A DNA stretch of 64,000 nt from JACRLW01 sp050181465. GTDB taxonomy: Bacteria > Planctomycetota > UBA1135 > UBA2386. Shown one piece after another: positions 42,492 through 51,538 of the stretch (the first letter of the stretch is position 1; every line of letters begins with the position of its first letter). The DNA lies in assembly GCA_050181465.1 (NCBI GenBank), contig JBFXDD010000023.1:16021-80020 (forward strand). The letters are read 5' to 3'. The position numbers and the translations under genes are program-made. The notes under the pieces are model-generated. The model was not told the origin of the DNA, searched no databases, and was given only the letters and a program-made list of their open reading frames with translations.

Positions 42492-45155
42492 TTACCAGCC
42501 GAGCACGACGCGCAGCCCCTGACTCATCGCCAGCCCCAAGGCGTTCGCAGCGGGGTCGGCGACCGAACTCTGGAAGAACGCGGCTGCACCGAGCAGGGCC
42601 GGATCCGCGGGCAGCGTGAGAGCCCAAGATGCGACTCCGGCGGTGCTGATCGCGCCGGGAAGCGAGCCGTCGATGCTGACGAACAGTTGGCAGTTCGGCA
42701 TCCCGACAACACCCAGAGACAGCGGCAGCGGCGTGCCGTTCCATTGGGTGTCGGAGAGGCCGAGGAAGAGCAGCGCGAAGGCCGCATTGGGATCCAGCCC
42801 CGGTACCTCGATGTGCAGAACACGACCGATGCGCGGCGCGCTGCCGAGAGCCACGCCGAGGTTCGGCATGCTCGAGCCGCCGCAGGCACTCCCGAAGGAG
42901 CTGACCGACGGGAGCACGACGTCTGCCGTCCACAGGCCGCGGCCGAGGGTGGCGAGCAAGAGCCGCCGCGAGCCGTGCATGAACACGATCTCTTCGCAGA
43001 CGACGTTGGCCGGACCGTCGTTGCTCGTGGTCCAAGTCGTGCCGCCGTCGTTGCTCGCGAAGACGCCGACCTCGGTCGCCGCGTAGAGCACGTCGCCGTG
43101 GTCGGGATGCACCGCGACGCAATAGACCGGTGCGGTGGGAAGTCGCAGCGCGCCGCTGCCCGTGATCGGCTGCCACGTCACGCCGCCGTCGGTGCTGCGC
43201 CACAGGTTGTCGGTCGAGAAACCGCCGAAGCACGCATACACGCGCTGCGCATCGCTGGGATCGAAGACGAGACGAGTCACGACCCGATCCGGGAGCGGAT
43301 TGCTGGCACCGTTGTCGTCGATCGCAACCCAGCTCGGCGAGCTCACGGTCGCATTCGTGCTGCGATAGAGACGTCCGTCGTTGTGACCGACGAGCACCCG
43401 ATCGGAATTCCCCGGCGCGACGGCGATCGCGGCGATGAAGCTGCCGTTGCTCGGCTTCACGGCGGTCCAGCCGACGTTGCTGGCCCGCGCATCCGTCGTG
43501 CGCCACAAACGAAGCCCGCCGCCGTACAGACGCCGCGACTGGTTCGGGTCGAGTCGCAGCGGCGCGATGAAGTTCGCACCGCTCGAGTTGGCTTCACTCA
43601 GTCCCGTGGTGATCGAGCGCGCCGATGCACCGCCGTTGGTGGAGCGATGCACGCCGAGCCACTGGATCTCACCGAACACGTAGTTGGCGTTCGTGGGATC
43701 GATCTGCACCTGGCCGCCGTCGCCGCCGTAGTTCAGATTGGCGGTGCGACTGTTGCCGACCACACGCAGCGTGCCGTTGTCCTGCGTGCCGCCGACGATC
43801 GTGTCGGTGGGACCGTTGCCTGCAGCTCCGTAGAACTGCGTCGAGATCATGTCGGTGTCGAGGTGCCGCCAGCCGCCGCTCGTGCTCGCGGTCAGGACGT
43901 CGTCGGCCACGTGCACGCCGCCGTCGGTGGTCAGCCAGACGCGCCGATTGGTCGTTCCGTCGTAGTTCGGATCGTGGATCGCGTAGTGGATGTCCGGATG
44001 CGGTTCGACGGTGAGGATGTAGCCGTCGCTGATCTGCGACACGGAGACACCGCCGTCGGTGCTGCGGAAGGTGTGCACACCGCCGGCGACCATGTGCGCC
44101 GGGTCGGTCGGGCTGACCCACAGCGGGTCGTAGTAGCGGCTTGCTCCCGTCGCACCGCTCGTCGTGCGCTGCGACCAGTTGCGTCCGCCGTCGGTCGATC
44201 GCCAGATCGTGCCGCCGTTCACCCCGACCGAAGCGAACACGAGATTCGCCACCGATCGCGCGTAGTGCAGCTCGATGCGCGCGTTCTCACCGGCGAGCGA
44301 GGTGAGCCCGCTCTGCGCGGGTTGCCACGTGATTCCGGCGTCGGTCGACGTGACCACGCCGTGGACGAGCGGACCGGTCGAGCTGAAGTGTGCGATCGCG
44401 CGATTGCCGTCGTTCGGATCGAATGCGACTTGGAACGAGAGTTCACCGCTGAGCACGTCGACCCAGCTCTGACCGCCGTCGCTGCTGCGGGCGATTCCGC
44501 CGGGACGTCGTGAGCACAGGAGGATCTGCGAGTTGCTCGGGTGGACGGCGATGCGCGTGATCGCCTGCCAAGCGGCGGTCGTGGGCAGGTGCGTCCAGGT
44601 GCTGCCGCCGTCGATCGACTTCAGCATGCCCGCGCCGCGCACGAAGTGATTGAAGCTGCGGTCGAGATGCGCGAGCGAGTAGAAACCTTCGCCGGTGCCG
44701 ACGTACATCACGTCGGGGTTCTGCGGGTCGATCTCCACCGCCGACACCGCGAGGTTGCTCCACCAGTCGTCGATCGGGCTCCACGTCGCACCGGCGTTCG
44801 TGCTGCGCCACAGTCCGCCGGCGACCGCTCCGCAGAACATCCGTTGCGGATCGCGCGGATCGATGACGAGAGATCGTGATCGCCCGGCCACGTTGTTGGG
44901 ACCGCGTGAGACCCACGCCGGCGGCGCGATCCCGCCGGAAGTCGGAACGAGCGCGCTCGCTGCCGCGACTTGCGCACGTTGTTCGAGCGCGGTCTGCCAC
45001 GCGCGCGCGGGGATCCGACCGTTCTCGTCGCGGTAACGCAGCAGCCGATAGTGGGCGGCGGCGTGCGGCGCATCGGGCTTGGGTTTCGCACTCGGCGGGA
45101 CCGTGCAGGCGGAGGCGAGAAGGATCGACAGCGACAGGTAGTGAGAGAATCGCAT
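42492..45155 (-). CDS. BNR/sortilin-like beta-propeller lipoprotein with C-terminal module
   Basis: The 887-residue protein starts MRFSHYLSLSILLASAC, with Cys17 as lipid site. The main part (residues 60-750) repeats the phrase S-x-D-G-G-x-T-W: GLWRSTNAGATWSPI, LKSIDGGSTWTHL, IARSSDGGQSWVDV, IWRSTDGGRNWSQ, LWRSTDGGVTWQP and VFASNDGGTTWTT, the BNR/Asp-box pattern of sortilin-like and sialidase propellers. It probably binds or degrades glycans or proteins at the cell surface. The last 135 residues, from SFGSACGGSSMPN to LRVVLGW, contain the C-terminal module with two Cys. ATG at 45155 was chosen for the lipobox; the open frame runs upstream into the neighbouring sulfatase promoter. It is divergent from the sulfatase. 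Confidence 0.85.
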   Translation of the reverse strand: MRFSHYLSLSILLASACTVPPSAKPKPDAPHAAAHYRLLRYRDENGRIPARAWQTALEQRAQVAAASALVPTSGGIAPPAWVSRGPNNVAGRSRSLVIDPRDPQRMFCGAVAGGLWRSTNAGATWSPIDDWWSNLAVSAVEIDPQNPDVMYVGTGEGFYSLAHLDRSFNHFVRGAGMLKSIDGGSTWTHLPTTAAWQAITRIAVHPSNSQILLCSRRPGGIARSSDGGQSWVDVLSGELSFQVAFDPNDGNRAIAHFSSTGPLVHGVVTSTDAGITWQPAQSGLTSLAGENARIELHYARSVANLVFASVGVNGGTIWRSTDGGRNWSQRTTSGATGASRYYDPLWVSPTDPAHMVAGGVHTFRSTDGGVSVSQISDGYILTVEPHPDIHYAIHDPNYDGTTNRRVWLTTDGGVHVADDVLTASTSGGWRHLDTDMISTQFYGAAGNGPTDTIVGGTQDNGTLRVVGNSRTANLNYGGDGGQVQIDPTNANYVFGEIQWLGVHRSTNGGASARSITTGLSEANSSGANFIAPLRLDPNQSRRLYGGGLRLWRTTDARASNVGWTAVKPSNGSFIAAIAVAPGNSDRVLVGHNDGRLYRSTNATVSSPSWVAIDDNGASNPLPDRVVTRLVFDPSDAQRVYACFGGFSTDNLWRSTDGGVTWQPITGSGALRLPTAPVYCVAVHPDHGDVLYAATEVGVFASNDGGTTWTTSNDGPANVVCEEIVFMHGSRRLLLATLGRGLWTADVVLPSVSSFGSACGGSSMPNLGVALGSAPRIGRVLHIEVPGLDPNAAFALLFLGLSDTQWNGTPLPLSLGVVGMPNCQLFVSIDGSLPGAISTAGVASWALTLPADPALLGAAAFFQSSVADPAANALGLAMSQGLRVVLGW

Positions 45156-45308
45156 GGGGACCTCGGTGAGCGGGACGCGGCAGGCTGAGTCCCCTCGCGC
45201 GCTGGGCATGGGCAGGAGTGCGGTCGCGACGAGCTGAGATCCAGGTTCATCGCTGCGAGGGGAATCGTCAATGCCCCCATTCCCACCGCGGCGCCATAGG
45301 ATGTCGCG
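45156..45308. promoter_or_regulatory. Divergent promoter region of the BNR lipoprotein and sulfatase genes
   Basis: This 153-bp gap must hold the promoters of two divergent genes. I see no clear -35/-10 pair or operator, although shared regulation of the two surface proteins is likely. Confidence 0.35.
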
Positions 45309-46799
45309 ATGACGACCCGACCCGGTCTTCCGCCGCTGCTGGGCGCGCTGCTGGCGATCCTTGCCGGTTGCGCGATGGCGGCGCGCGGCGATCGCCGCGC
45401 GCCGCCGCCGCCGAACATCGTGTTCGTCATGGTCGACGACCTCGGCTGGATGGACCTGCACGTGCAGGGCAACTCGAACTTCGACACGCCGAATCTCGAC
45501 CGCCTCGCCGCAGGGGGCATGCGTTTCACCGATGCCTACGCCGCGGCTCCGGTGTGTTCACCGACGCGGGCCGCCTGCGTGACCGGTCGGTCGCCGGCGC
45601 GACTGGCGATCACCAATCACATTCCGGATCGGTGGAGCTTCTACGATCGGCCCGCCGAAGCGGGTGGAGCGAAGTCGACGCCGACGGGACGAACCCTGGG
45701 GCCGGCGAAGTCGCGCAACGAGCTGCCGACGGATTGCCGGACGATCGCGCACCGCTTGCGCGAGTCGGGCTATCGGACGGCCTTCGTCGGCAAGTGGCAT
45801 CTCGCCGGTGCCGACTGGCGCACGACGGACCCGAAGTGCTTTCCCGAGAGTTTCGGCTTCGACGTCAACGTCGCCGGCAACGCGATGGGTGGTCCCGGCA
45901 CCTTCTTCGGCCCGATCGAGATGCCCAACTATCGAAAGGGCAAGCGCGGCGACTATCTGCCGGACCTGCTGGCGCAGGAAGCGATCGATCAGTTGACCGC
46001 CGCGAAGGCCGCAGCGACTCCGCTGTTTCTCTGCCTGTGGACTTACACGGTGCACTATCCGATCGAGGCGCCGGCGGAGCTCTACGCGCGTCATGCGGGT
46101 TCCGTCGGCGACGGTGAGCCGGACATGCCGACGCGCTACCGCGCGATGGTCGAAGGAATGGACCGTGCCGTGGGACGCGTGCTGCGCGCGCTGGACGAAC
46201 TCGAACTCGCGTCCAACACGCTCGTGGTGTTCACCTCGGACAATGGACAGATGCCCGGCGCTTCGGTCGCAGATCCGCTCCGCGGTGCCAAGGGGCATCT
46301 CCACGAGGGTGGCATCCGCGTGCCGCTCATCGTGCGTTGGCCCGGTCGCGTACCCGCGGGTGTCGTCGAAGCGACCCCGGTCGTCTCGATGGACTTTGCG
46401 CCGACCTTCCTTTCGGCGGCAGGGGTGTCCTCCGAGTCCGGTGACTTCGACGGCGTCGACCTGTCGCCGATTCTCTTTTGTGCAGCCGAACTCGAGCGCG
46501 ACGCGCTCTTCTGGCACTTCCCGCATTACGCCTACCACGGTCGCAACCACATGGGTGGAGCCGTGCGGTCGGGCCGATGGAAATACATTCACCATTACGA
46601 CGACGAGCATCACGAGTTGTACGACCTGCACGCCGACATCGGGGAGTCGCGGAATCTGCACGCGATCGAGCCTGCGCGTGCCGCAGTCCTGCGCGAGCGA
46701 TTGTTCGGCTGGCTTGCCGAGACGGGTGCCGCGATGCCGCGGCCATACGACGAGATTCCGGCCGACGAGCTGCCGGGCACGAAGCGGACGACGAGGTGA
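45309..46799 (+). CDS. Lipoprotein sulfatase (formylglycine-dependent)
   Basis: The 496-residue enzyme removes sulfate esters, probably from polysaccharide, in the periplasm or at the surface. Cys21 in LLAILAGC is a lipobox. Cys83 in PVCSPTRAACVTG is the C-x-P-x-R site converted to formylglycine. VFVMVDDLGWMDL provides metal-binding Asp residues and FVGKWHLAG the Lys-Trp-His pair; LVVFTSDNGQ supplies another Asp/Asn set. The C-terminal part has LFWHFPHYAYHG and YDLHADIGES, common in the family. The maturation enzyme is not in this window. Its partner may be the divergent BNR lipoprotein. A 161-residue YdeI-like gene follows after 6 bp. Confidence 0.93.
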   Translation: MTTRPGLPPLLGALLAILAGCAMAARGDRRAPPPPNIVFVMVDDLGWMDLHVQGNSNFDTPNLDRLAAGGMRFTDAYAAAPVCSPTRAACVTGRSPARLAITNHIPDRWSFYDRPAEAGGAKSTPTGRTLGPAKSRNELPTDCRTIAHRLRESGYRTAFVGKWHLAGADWRTTDPKCFPESFGFDVNVAGNAMGGPGTFFGPIEMPNYRKGKRGDYLPDLLAQEAIDQLTAAKAAATPLFLCLWTYTVHYPIEAPAELYARHAGSVGDGEPDMPTRYRAMVEGMDRAVGRVLRALDELELASNTLVVFTSDNGQMPGASVADPLRGAKGHLHEGGIRVPLIVRWPGRVPAGVVEATPVVSMDFAPTFLSAAGVSSESGDFDGVDLSPILFCAAELERDALFWHFPHYAYHGRNHMGGAVRSGRWKYIHHYDDEHHELYDLHADIGESRNLHAIEPARAAVLRERLFGWLAETGAAMPRPYDEIPADELPGTKRTTR

Positions 46800-46805
46800 C
46801 GAGCG

Positions 46806-47291
46806 ATGCGACCCGAGCAGAACACAACGTTTCGCACGAAGCTGACCGCCGGCAGCGTACCTCCCTACGACACATGGACTTTCGTGGTCGTCCCTACCGA
46901 CGTGCATGCAGCGCTCGGCGGCGGCGCGCGCATCGCGATACGCGGTCTCATCGAAGGTGTCGAGTTCCGGTCGACGATGCAACGAGGTGACGGTGTCATG
47001 CGCTTCCCGGTGACGCGCGATGTGCGCGAGAACGCCGGGGTCCGAACCGGCAACGAGGTCGAGGTGACCATCGAGATCGATCCGGACTCGCGCGAGCCGG
47101 AGGTCCCCATGGAGCTGCGCGAGGTGTTGGACTCGAACGCGCTGTGGGATGTGTTTCGCGCCCTGGCTCCCTCGTGTCGTCGGGCGTGGGCCGAGTATGT
47201 CGCCGAAGCCAAGCAGCAGTCGACTCGCGCACGTCGAGCGGCCAAGGCCGTCACCGGCATCGCCGCGAAGCGATTCCCCGGGCAGAGCTGA
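46806..47291 (+). CDS. DUF1905 / YdeI-OmdA-like protein
   Basis: This 161-residue protein has a beta-barrel-like N-terminal half (TFRTKLTAGSVPPYDTWTFV, RIAIRGLIEGVEFRSTM, MRFPVTRDVRENAGVRTG), which matches DUF1905. Its helical C-terminal half (LAPSCRRAWAEYVAEAKQQ, TRARRAAKAVTGI) resembles the YdeI/OmdA domain linked to antimicrobial-peptide resistance in other bacteria. No signal peptide is seen. It is 6 bp after the sulfatase, probably by chance transcription coupling, and it converges on the next gene. Confidence 0.82.
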   Translation: MRPEQNTTFRTKLTAGSVPPYDTWTFVVVPTDVHAALGGGARIAIRGLIEGVEFRSTMQRGDGVMRFPVTRDVRENAGVRTGNEVEVTIEIDPDSREPEVPMELREVLDSNALWDVFRALAPSCRRAWAEYVAEAKQQSTRARRAAKAVTGIAAKRFPGQS

Positions 47292-47318
47292 TCGCGGCGC
47301 GTCGGCCGATCGTCGACT

Positions 47319-49139
47319 TCAGCGCGTGGTCATCGCCACCGGCAACGACGGCGACAGGACTCGGATCGATGAATCGAAGGCGACGCTGACGCCTTGCAAC
47401 GCCCAACCCGGCGGCAGACCCGGGAACATGACCGTGCCGGCTCCGCTCGCATCGAGGCGACCAAGGAATGCGGGATGGCCTGAACTCAGATAGGCGCCGA
47501 GCAGATCGGGGTTCGGGTCCAGACCGTAGAACCACCCGTTGGGAAACGCGCCGGGTGTGAGCGTGAGCGCCGTGAAGTACCAATCGCCGGGAATCCCGCG
47601 CTCGCGCCGCAGCTCGACGGCACCGTTGCCGATCGCGTTGCGCAGCAGGAAGGCGAAGGGTTGCGGAACGTCGGCGTGAAAGAAGTCGACGCGCGTGCCG
47701 CGCATGTTGGCGTTCGTCGCGAAGTACTCGTGGAAGCCGATCCCGAAGGCACCCTCCGGGTGGGTCGAGTCGGTGACGTCCAGCAAGAGCTCGCCGTCGA
47801 GATGGAAGCGGAGTCGTGAACCCGCTGCCTCGATCCGGAACCGGCGCCACGCCGTCGACGGCAGGTAGCGCGGACTCGGCAACAGATCGGTGAGGACGCC
47901 GAGATTCGCGCGCAGACAGCGCAGTCGGCCGTCGCCCGAGTCCCACGTGAGCGCGTAGCAGGCGCCCTGTTGGCGCTGCGTCCCGTCGAATGCGCCGTCG
48001 GCGCGATCGCGGGCGAAGATGCCGATCCGTTCGAAGCCGTCGCTCGCGAGTTGCGGGCGATACTCGCAGAGGAGATCCGCGGTGATCGCGAGGTCGCGCA
48101 CGTTGCCGGCGCGCAATCGCAGACTGTCGGTTCCGCCCGCAGCGTCCTGGATGCGGAGGACGGTCGGGTCGCCGCTCGGCGCGGCCGGAACTGCCGGCAC
48201 CGAAACGGGCGATGCGAACTTCACCTGCCACGAACCCAAGGCTGGCCCGCTCGATGGGAAGGTGTCGCGAAACGGCAGCGTCTCCACCGTGGCGACCGGA
48301 TAGCGATGGCTCGCGAAGGCGCCTTCGTCGCTCAGCAGCGGATGCAGGAGCGGGTCGGCGAGGACGGCATCCACCGTGGTCACGACGCCGTCGACGAGCA
48401 TGCGGCGCGCGACGAGTCGTATGCCGTGGCTGTAGTCGACGTGTCCGAAGGTGTGCACCTTCGACAAGGGTTGGATGGGGTTGCCGTTCTGGTAATGCCA
48501 GCCGTAGATCACGACGCGGCCAGGCCACGCGCCGATCAGCGCGGATGCGACGACGTCTTTCTTGATCCCGGCCACCAGCAGCGAGCGAGGCGTGGCGCCG
48601 CGTTGAGTCTCGATCTGCAGGTGATGGGCGTGGAAGAGATCGATCGAGAGGATGTCGTAGTTCGCCGGGTCGTATGGGAAGGGCGCGAGCTTCACCGGCG
48701 CCGCGGCCCAGATCGCGTCGACCATGCGGCGCGTCGGGAGGATGCAGTCATGACGATCCGCGATCGACTGCGCGAGCGTGGGGGTCATCGGCATACGAAA
48801 CCAGTCTTGGTCGCTGCCGACACCGAGGTAGTCGGGCGTGCACCAGAACGTGGCTTCTCGCAGGCGGCCGCCGAGCGTCGCACGCGTAGTCACCGGCACG
48901 AGCCGGCGGAGGAAGTCGGGGACGTTCCCCGCGGCGAACTCATGCGCGAGGATCGTCTCGCGGTCGTTCAGACTCAGACCGCGCAAGCGCGGTAACAGCG
49001 CGCTGCCGGTGGTCGCCGCGACCGAGCGGGGCGGCATGGTCAGGACCGGCGGATCCTGCGCGTTGGTCGCTGCGCAGGCACCGAGCGACGCGAGGACGAC
49101 GAAGCCTGAACCGAACCATGGGCCGAGGAATCGCGGCAT
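47319..49139 (-). CDS. Large secreted lipoprotein with concanavalin-like and C-terminal beta domains
   Basis: The 606-residue product begins with a lipobox (VVLASLGAC, Cys22). Residues 40-290 are an uncharacterised mixed domain containing FHAHHLQIETQRG, RVVIYGWHYQNGNPIQPL and FGHVDYSHGIRLVARRM, which may hold an active site (conserved-looking His, Asp and Tyr) but fits no family I can name. Residues 300-490 resemble a concanavalin-like lectin (FERIGIFARDRAD, GSRLRFHLDGELLLDVTD in outline). The end is a beta tail similar to the module on other secreted proteins, lacking the Cys pair. Role and substrate are unknown. Confidence 0.65.
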   Translation of the reverse strand: MPRFLGPWFGSGFVVLASLGACAATNAQDPPVLTMPPRSVAATTGSALLPRLRGLSLNDRETILAHEFAAGNVPDFLRRLVPVTTRATLGGRLREATFWCTPDYLGVGSDQDWFRMPMTPTLAQSIADRHDCILPTRRMVDAIWAAAPVKLAPFPYDPANYDILSIDLFHAHHLQIETQRGATPRSLLVAGIKKDVVASALIGAWPGRVVIYGWHYQNGNPIQPLSKVHTFGHVDYSHGIRLVARRMLVDGVVTTVDAVLADPLLHPLLSDEGAFASHRYPVATVETLPFRDTFPSSGPALGSWQVKFASPVSVPAVPAAPSGDPTVLRIQDAAGGTDSLRLRAGNVRDLAITADLLCEYRPQLASDGFERIGIFARDRADGAFDGTQRQQGACYALTWDSGDGRLRCLRANLGVLTDLLPSPRYLPSTAWRRFRIEAAGSRLRFHLDGELLLDVTDSTHPEGAFGIGFHEYFATNANMRGTRVDFFHADVPQPFAFLLRNAIGNGAVELRRERGIPGDWYFTALTLTPGAFPNGWFYGLDPNPDLLGAYLSSGHPAFLGRLDASGAGTVMFPGLPPGWALQGVSVAFDSSIRVLSPSLPVAMTTR

Positions 49140-49181
49140 GGGGCGCGATGGTAACCACCGCGCGCGGTCCGGTGCGTTTCC

Positions 49182-51206
49182 TCAGGCGTGCACGAACTCG
49201 GCCTTCGCCCGCGGTCCGTTGGCAAGGAAGTTCTCTACGCCGATCCGCATGTCCTTGGTGCCGCAGACCTCACCGAAGCAGCGCGCTTCGAGTGCCAGGC
49301 CTTCGGCGAGCGGCAGGCGCGCACCGTCGAGGATCGCGCGCACGAGGATGGCGTCGACCACGCGGCTGCGATGGCCGATGTTGGTGTCGGCGAGCGCGAC
49401 AGGGACATTCTGCATCGGTCCGGCGGCAATCGCCGGCCGCGGCCGCGCGCCGGCCGCCATGGCTGCGGCGAGTTCCACCGCCCGCGCGACGAGATCGCCG
49501 TCGACTTCCTCCGCGATGAGTCCGAGCTCGAGTGCGGTGGCCGAGGAGATCGGCTTCGCGGTGCGCATCAACTCGGCTGCGCGCTCGATGCCGATGATGC
49601 GCGGCAGCCGCTGCGTTCCTCCCGCGCCGGGGATGATTCCGAGGTTCACTTCGGGCTGGCAGGCGAGGACCGGGAGGCCCTTTCTGGCGATTCGCAGATT
49701 GCACGCCATCGCGAGTTCGTTGCCGCCGCCGAAGGCGAGTCCGTTCATCGCGCACACGGTGGGCTTCCTGCACGCGGCGACGATGTCGAGCGATGCCTGC
49801 GAGGTCGCCGAGGTCAAGCGGCCGTGCTCGACGTTCTCGATGCGGGCGAGGAAGCCGACATCCGCGCCCGACACGAAGGCCTTGCGACCGTGCCCGGTGA
49901 TGACGATCGCGTCGATCTTCGGGTCGGCGTCGGCTGCCCGGCAGCGCGCCGCGATCTCGTCGAACACGCCCTGGTCCAGGGCGTTGAGGACCTTGGGGCG
50001 ACGGATGGTGAGCACCGCGACGCGACCGATGTCCTGGCGCAGCACGTTGTGGATCGTCCACGGCGTGTTGCTCTTGCCGTGCTCGCGCAGGCTCGAGGGA
50101 ACGACGAACTTCGGATATCGCGCGTGGAACTCCTCGGCGAGTTTCAGTGCCTGCGCCGTGCCCATCTGGTTCATGAAGCGGAACGCCGGCTTCATGTCGA
50201 GCGCGATCTCGAGCGCCATGTCGAAGTCGCTCAGGTCGATCAGACCGGCGTCGACGATCTCGCAGGCGAGGCCGAAGTAGGCGCCGCGCAGCAGTCGAGT
50301 CACGCGGTCGCGCAGTTCGTCGCTCACTTCGACGACTTCGCCGCGCGAGGGGACGTCCCAGTTCTCCTGCTTCGCCACCTTCTCGCGGAGACTGGCCGGA
50401 GTGCCGAACCACGAGTTGATCTTGGTCGTGTAGTGGTCGAGGCCGACCGCAGTGATCGGATTCCCGCCCGTCAGATTCATCGCGGTGAACGATCCGACCG
50501 TCATGCCGAGCGCCTTGGTCGCGATCGCGTCGATCTGCTTGGTGGTTGCGACACCATCCTCCGCCAGCATGGCGCAGGCCTGGAACAGGCCTTCGAAGAT
50601 CGGATCGAGCGCGTAGCCGTAGCGTGAGTTCACACGCACGGGGACCTTCCCGATGGCCTCGTAGAAGGTCATCAACCAGCTCGCCGTTGCGTTGCTGGTT
50701 GCGGCACCGGACACGACTTCGACGATCGGATTCCGCTCGGCAGGGAAGAAGTAGTGCACGACGGCCGTGCGGTCCTTCTCGGTGATGTCGGCGAAGATCT
50801 CCTCCGGTTCCAGATGTGATGAGTTGCTGGCGAGGAAGGCGCGGCGGTCGACCAGCTTCTCGATCTGCGCGAAGATACGGCGCTTGAGCCCCTTGTCCTC
50901 CGTCGCGGCTTCGAGAACGTAGTCGGCGTTGCGGATGCGCTCGTAGTCGGTGGTGAACTCGACGTGCGCGAGCATCTCGGCCTGCTGATTGGGCGTGAAT
51001 GCCCCCGACTCCACGCCGCGCTGGATCTTCTTCTCGAGTTTGGCCCGACCCTTGTCGAGCGCCGCCTGGGCGACGTCGACGACGACGATCTTGACGCCCG
51101 CGGGCGAGAGAACCTTGGAGAAGTACAGCGCGATGTCCGGGCCGATCTGGCCCGAACCGATGACTGCGACCTTGGCGATGGAACGGCCCTGGTGCGTGAA
51201 GGTCAT
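49182..51206 (-). CDS. 3-hydroxyacyl-CoA dehydrogenase/enoyl-CoA hydratase fusion (beta-oxidation)
   Basis: The 674-residue protein oxidises 3-hydroxyacyl-CoA with NAD and hydrates enoyl-CoA. Residues 10-320 are the dehydrogenase: KVAVIGSGQIGPDIALYFS binds NAD, ASNSSHLEPEE and VVHYFFPAERNPIVEV carry the Ser and His of the active site. Residues 420-674 are the hydratase: FVSGADVGFLAR, GLAFGGGNELAMACNLRI and GIIPGAGGTQRLPRI, with the two Glu of crotonase enzymes. The order, dehydrogenase first, is the reverse of the FadB/FadJ layout. ATG at 51206 gives a normal N-terminus; an ATG 19 codons upstream is less likely. No thiolase gene is nearby. The interspersed repeat lies upstream. Confidence 0.92.
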   Translation of the reverse strand: MTFTHQGRSIAKVAVIGSGQIGPDIALYFSKVLSPAGVKIVVVDVAQAALDKGRAKLEKKIQRGVESGAFTPNQQAEMLAHVEFTTDYERIRNADYVLEAATEDKGLKRRIFAQIEKLVDRRAFLASNSSHLEPEEIFADITEKDRTAVVHYFFPAERNPIVEVVSGAATSNATASWLMTFYEAIGKVPVRVNSRYGYALDPIFEGLFQACAMLAEDGVATTKQIDAIATKALGMTVGSFTAMNLTGGNPITAVGLDHYTTKINSWFGTPASLREKVAKQENWDVPSRGEVVEVSDELRDRVTRLLRGAYFGLACEIVDAGLIDLSDFDMALEIALDMKPAFRFMNQMGTAQALKLAEEFHARYPKFVVPSSLREHGKSNTPWTIHNVLRQDIGRVAVLTIRRPKVLNALDQGVFDEIAARCRAADADPKIDAIVITGHGRKAFVSGADVGFLARIENVEHGRLTSATSQASLDIVAACRKPTVCAMNGLAFGGGNELAMACNLRIARKGLPVLACQPEVNLGIIPGAGGTQRLPRIIGIERAAELMRTAKPISSATALELGLIAEEVDGDLVARAVELAAAMAAGARPRPAIAAGPMQNVPVALADTNIGHRSRVVDAILVRAILDGARLPLAEGLALEARCFGEVCGTKDMRIGVENFLANGPRAKAEFVHA

Positions 51207-51348
51207 GTCGATGTCGTTTCGAGGGACGGAGAACCCCGACGGAATTTCGGGGGCGAGCAGCATAGCGTCGTGCGTGCGCCGGGCCGACCGTGAAGTCGGC
51301 CGGAGGGCCGGGTCCGGATCAGACCGCCGGCAGGCCGCATGATCCGGG

Positions 51349-51531
51349 CTAGCCCGGACCCTTCGTGAGCGTCTGCTGCGATCGCCGCGACTCGCGCCTG
51401 GCCGCGTCGCTACGTTGGCTCCTTTTTGACGGCGTCGCTACGGCTACGCTTCGGCCGTCGCCAAACGCAGTTCCTTGCCGGACATCGACCTGCGTCGATC
51501 TCGCGACGACGTTCACGAACAATCCGGCTAG
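51349..51531 (+). repeat. Palindromic interspersed repeat, complete copy
   Basis: The 183-bp element begins CTAGCCCGGACCCTTCGTGA and ends GACGTTCACGAACAATCCGG followed by CTAG, so both ends read CTAG. The arms match as reverse complements over about 25 bp with one G:T pair. This copy has an extra internal segment, with an internal TTTTT run, compared with the others. It makes up the whole 5' region of the glycosyltransferase gene that starts at 51539. Confidence 0.85.
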
Positions 51532-51538
51532 CGATCCC

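Noticed and set aside
11207..51531. Short frames reading NVCCDRRNSR-type peptides at the interspersed repeat
   Set aside because: They are translations of the palindromic repeat, occur in different frames and lack starts or homologous full-length proteins.
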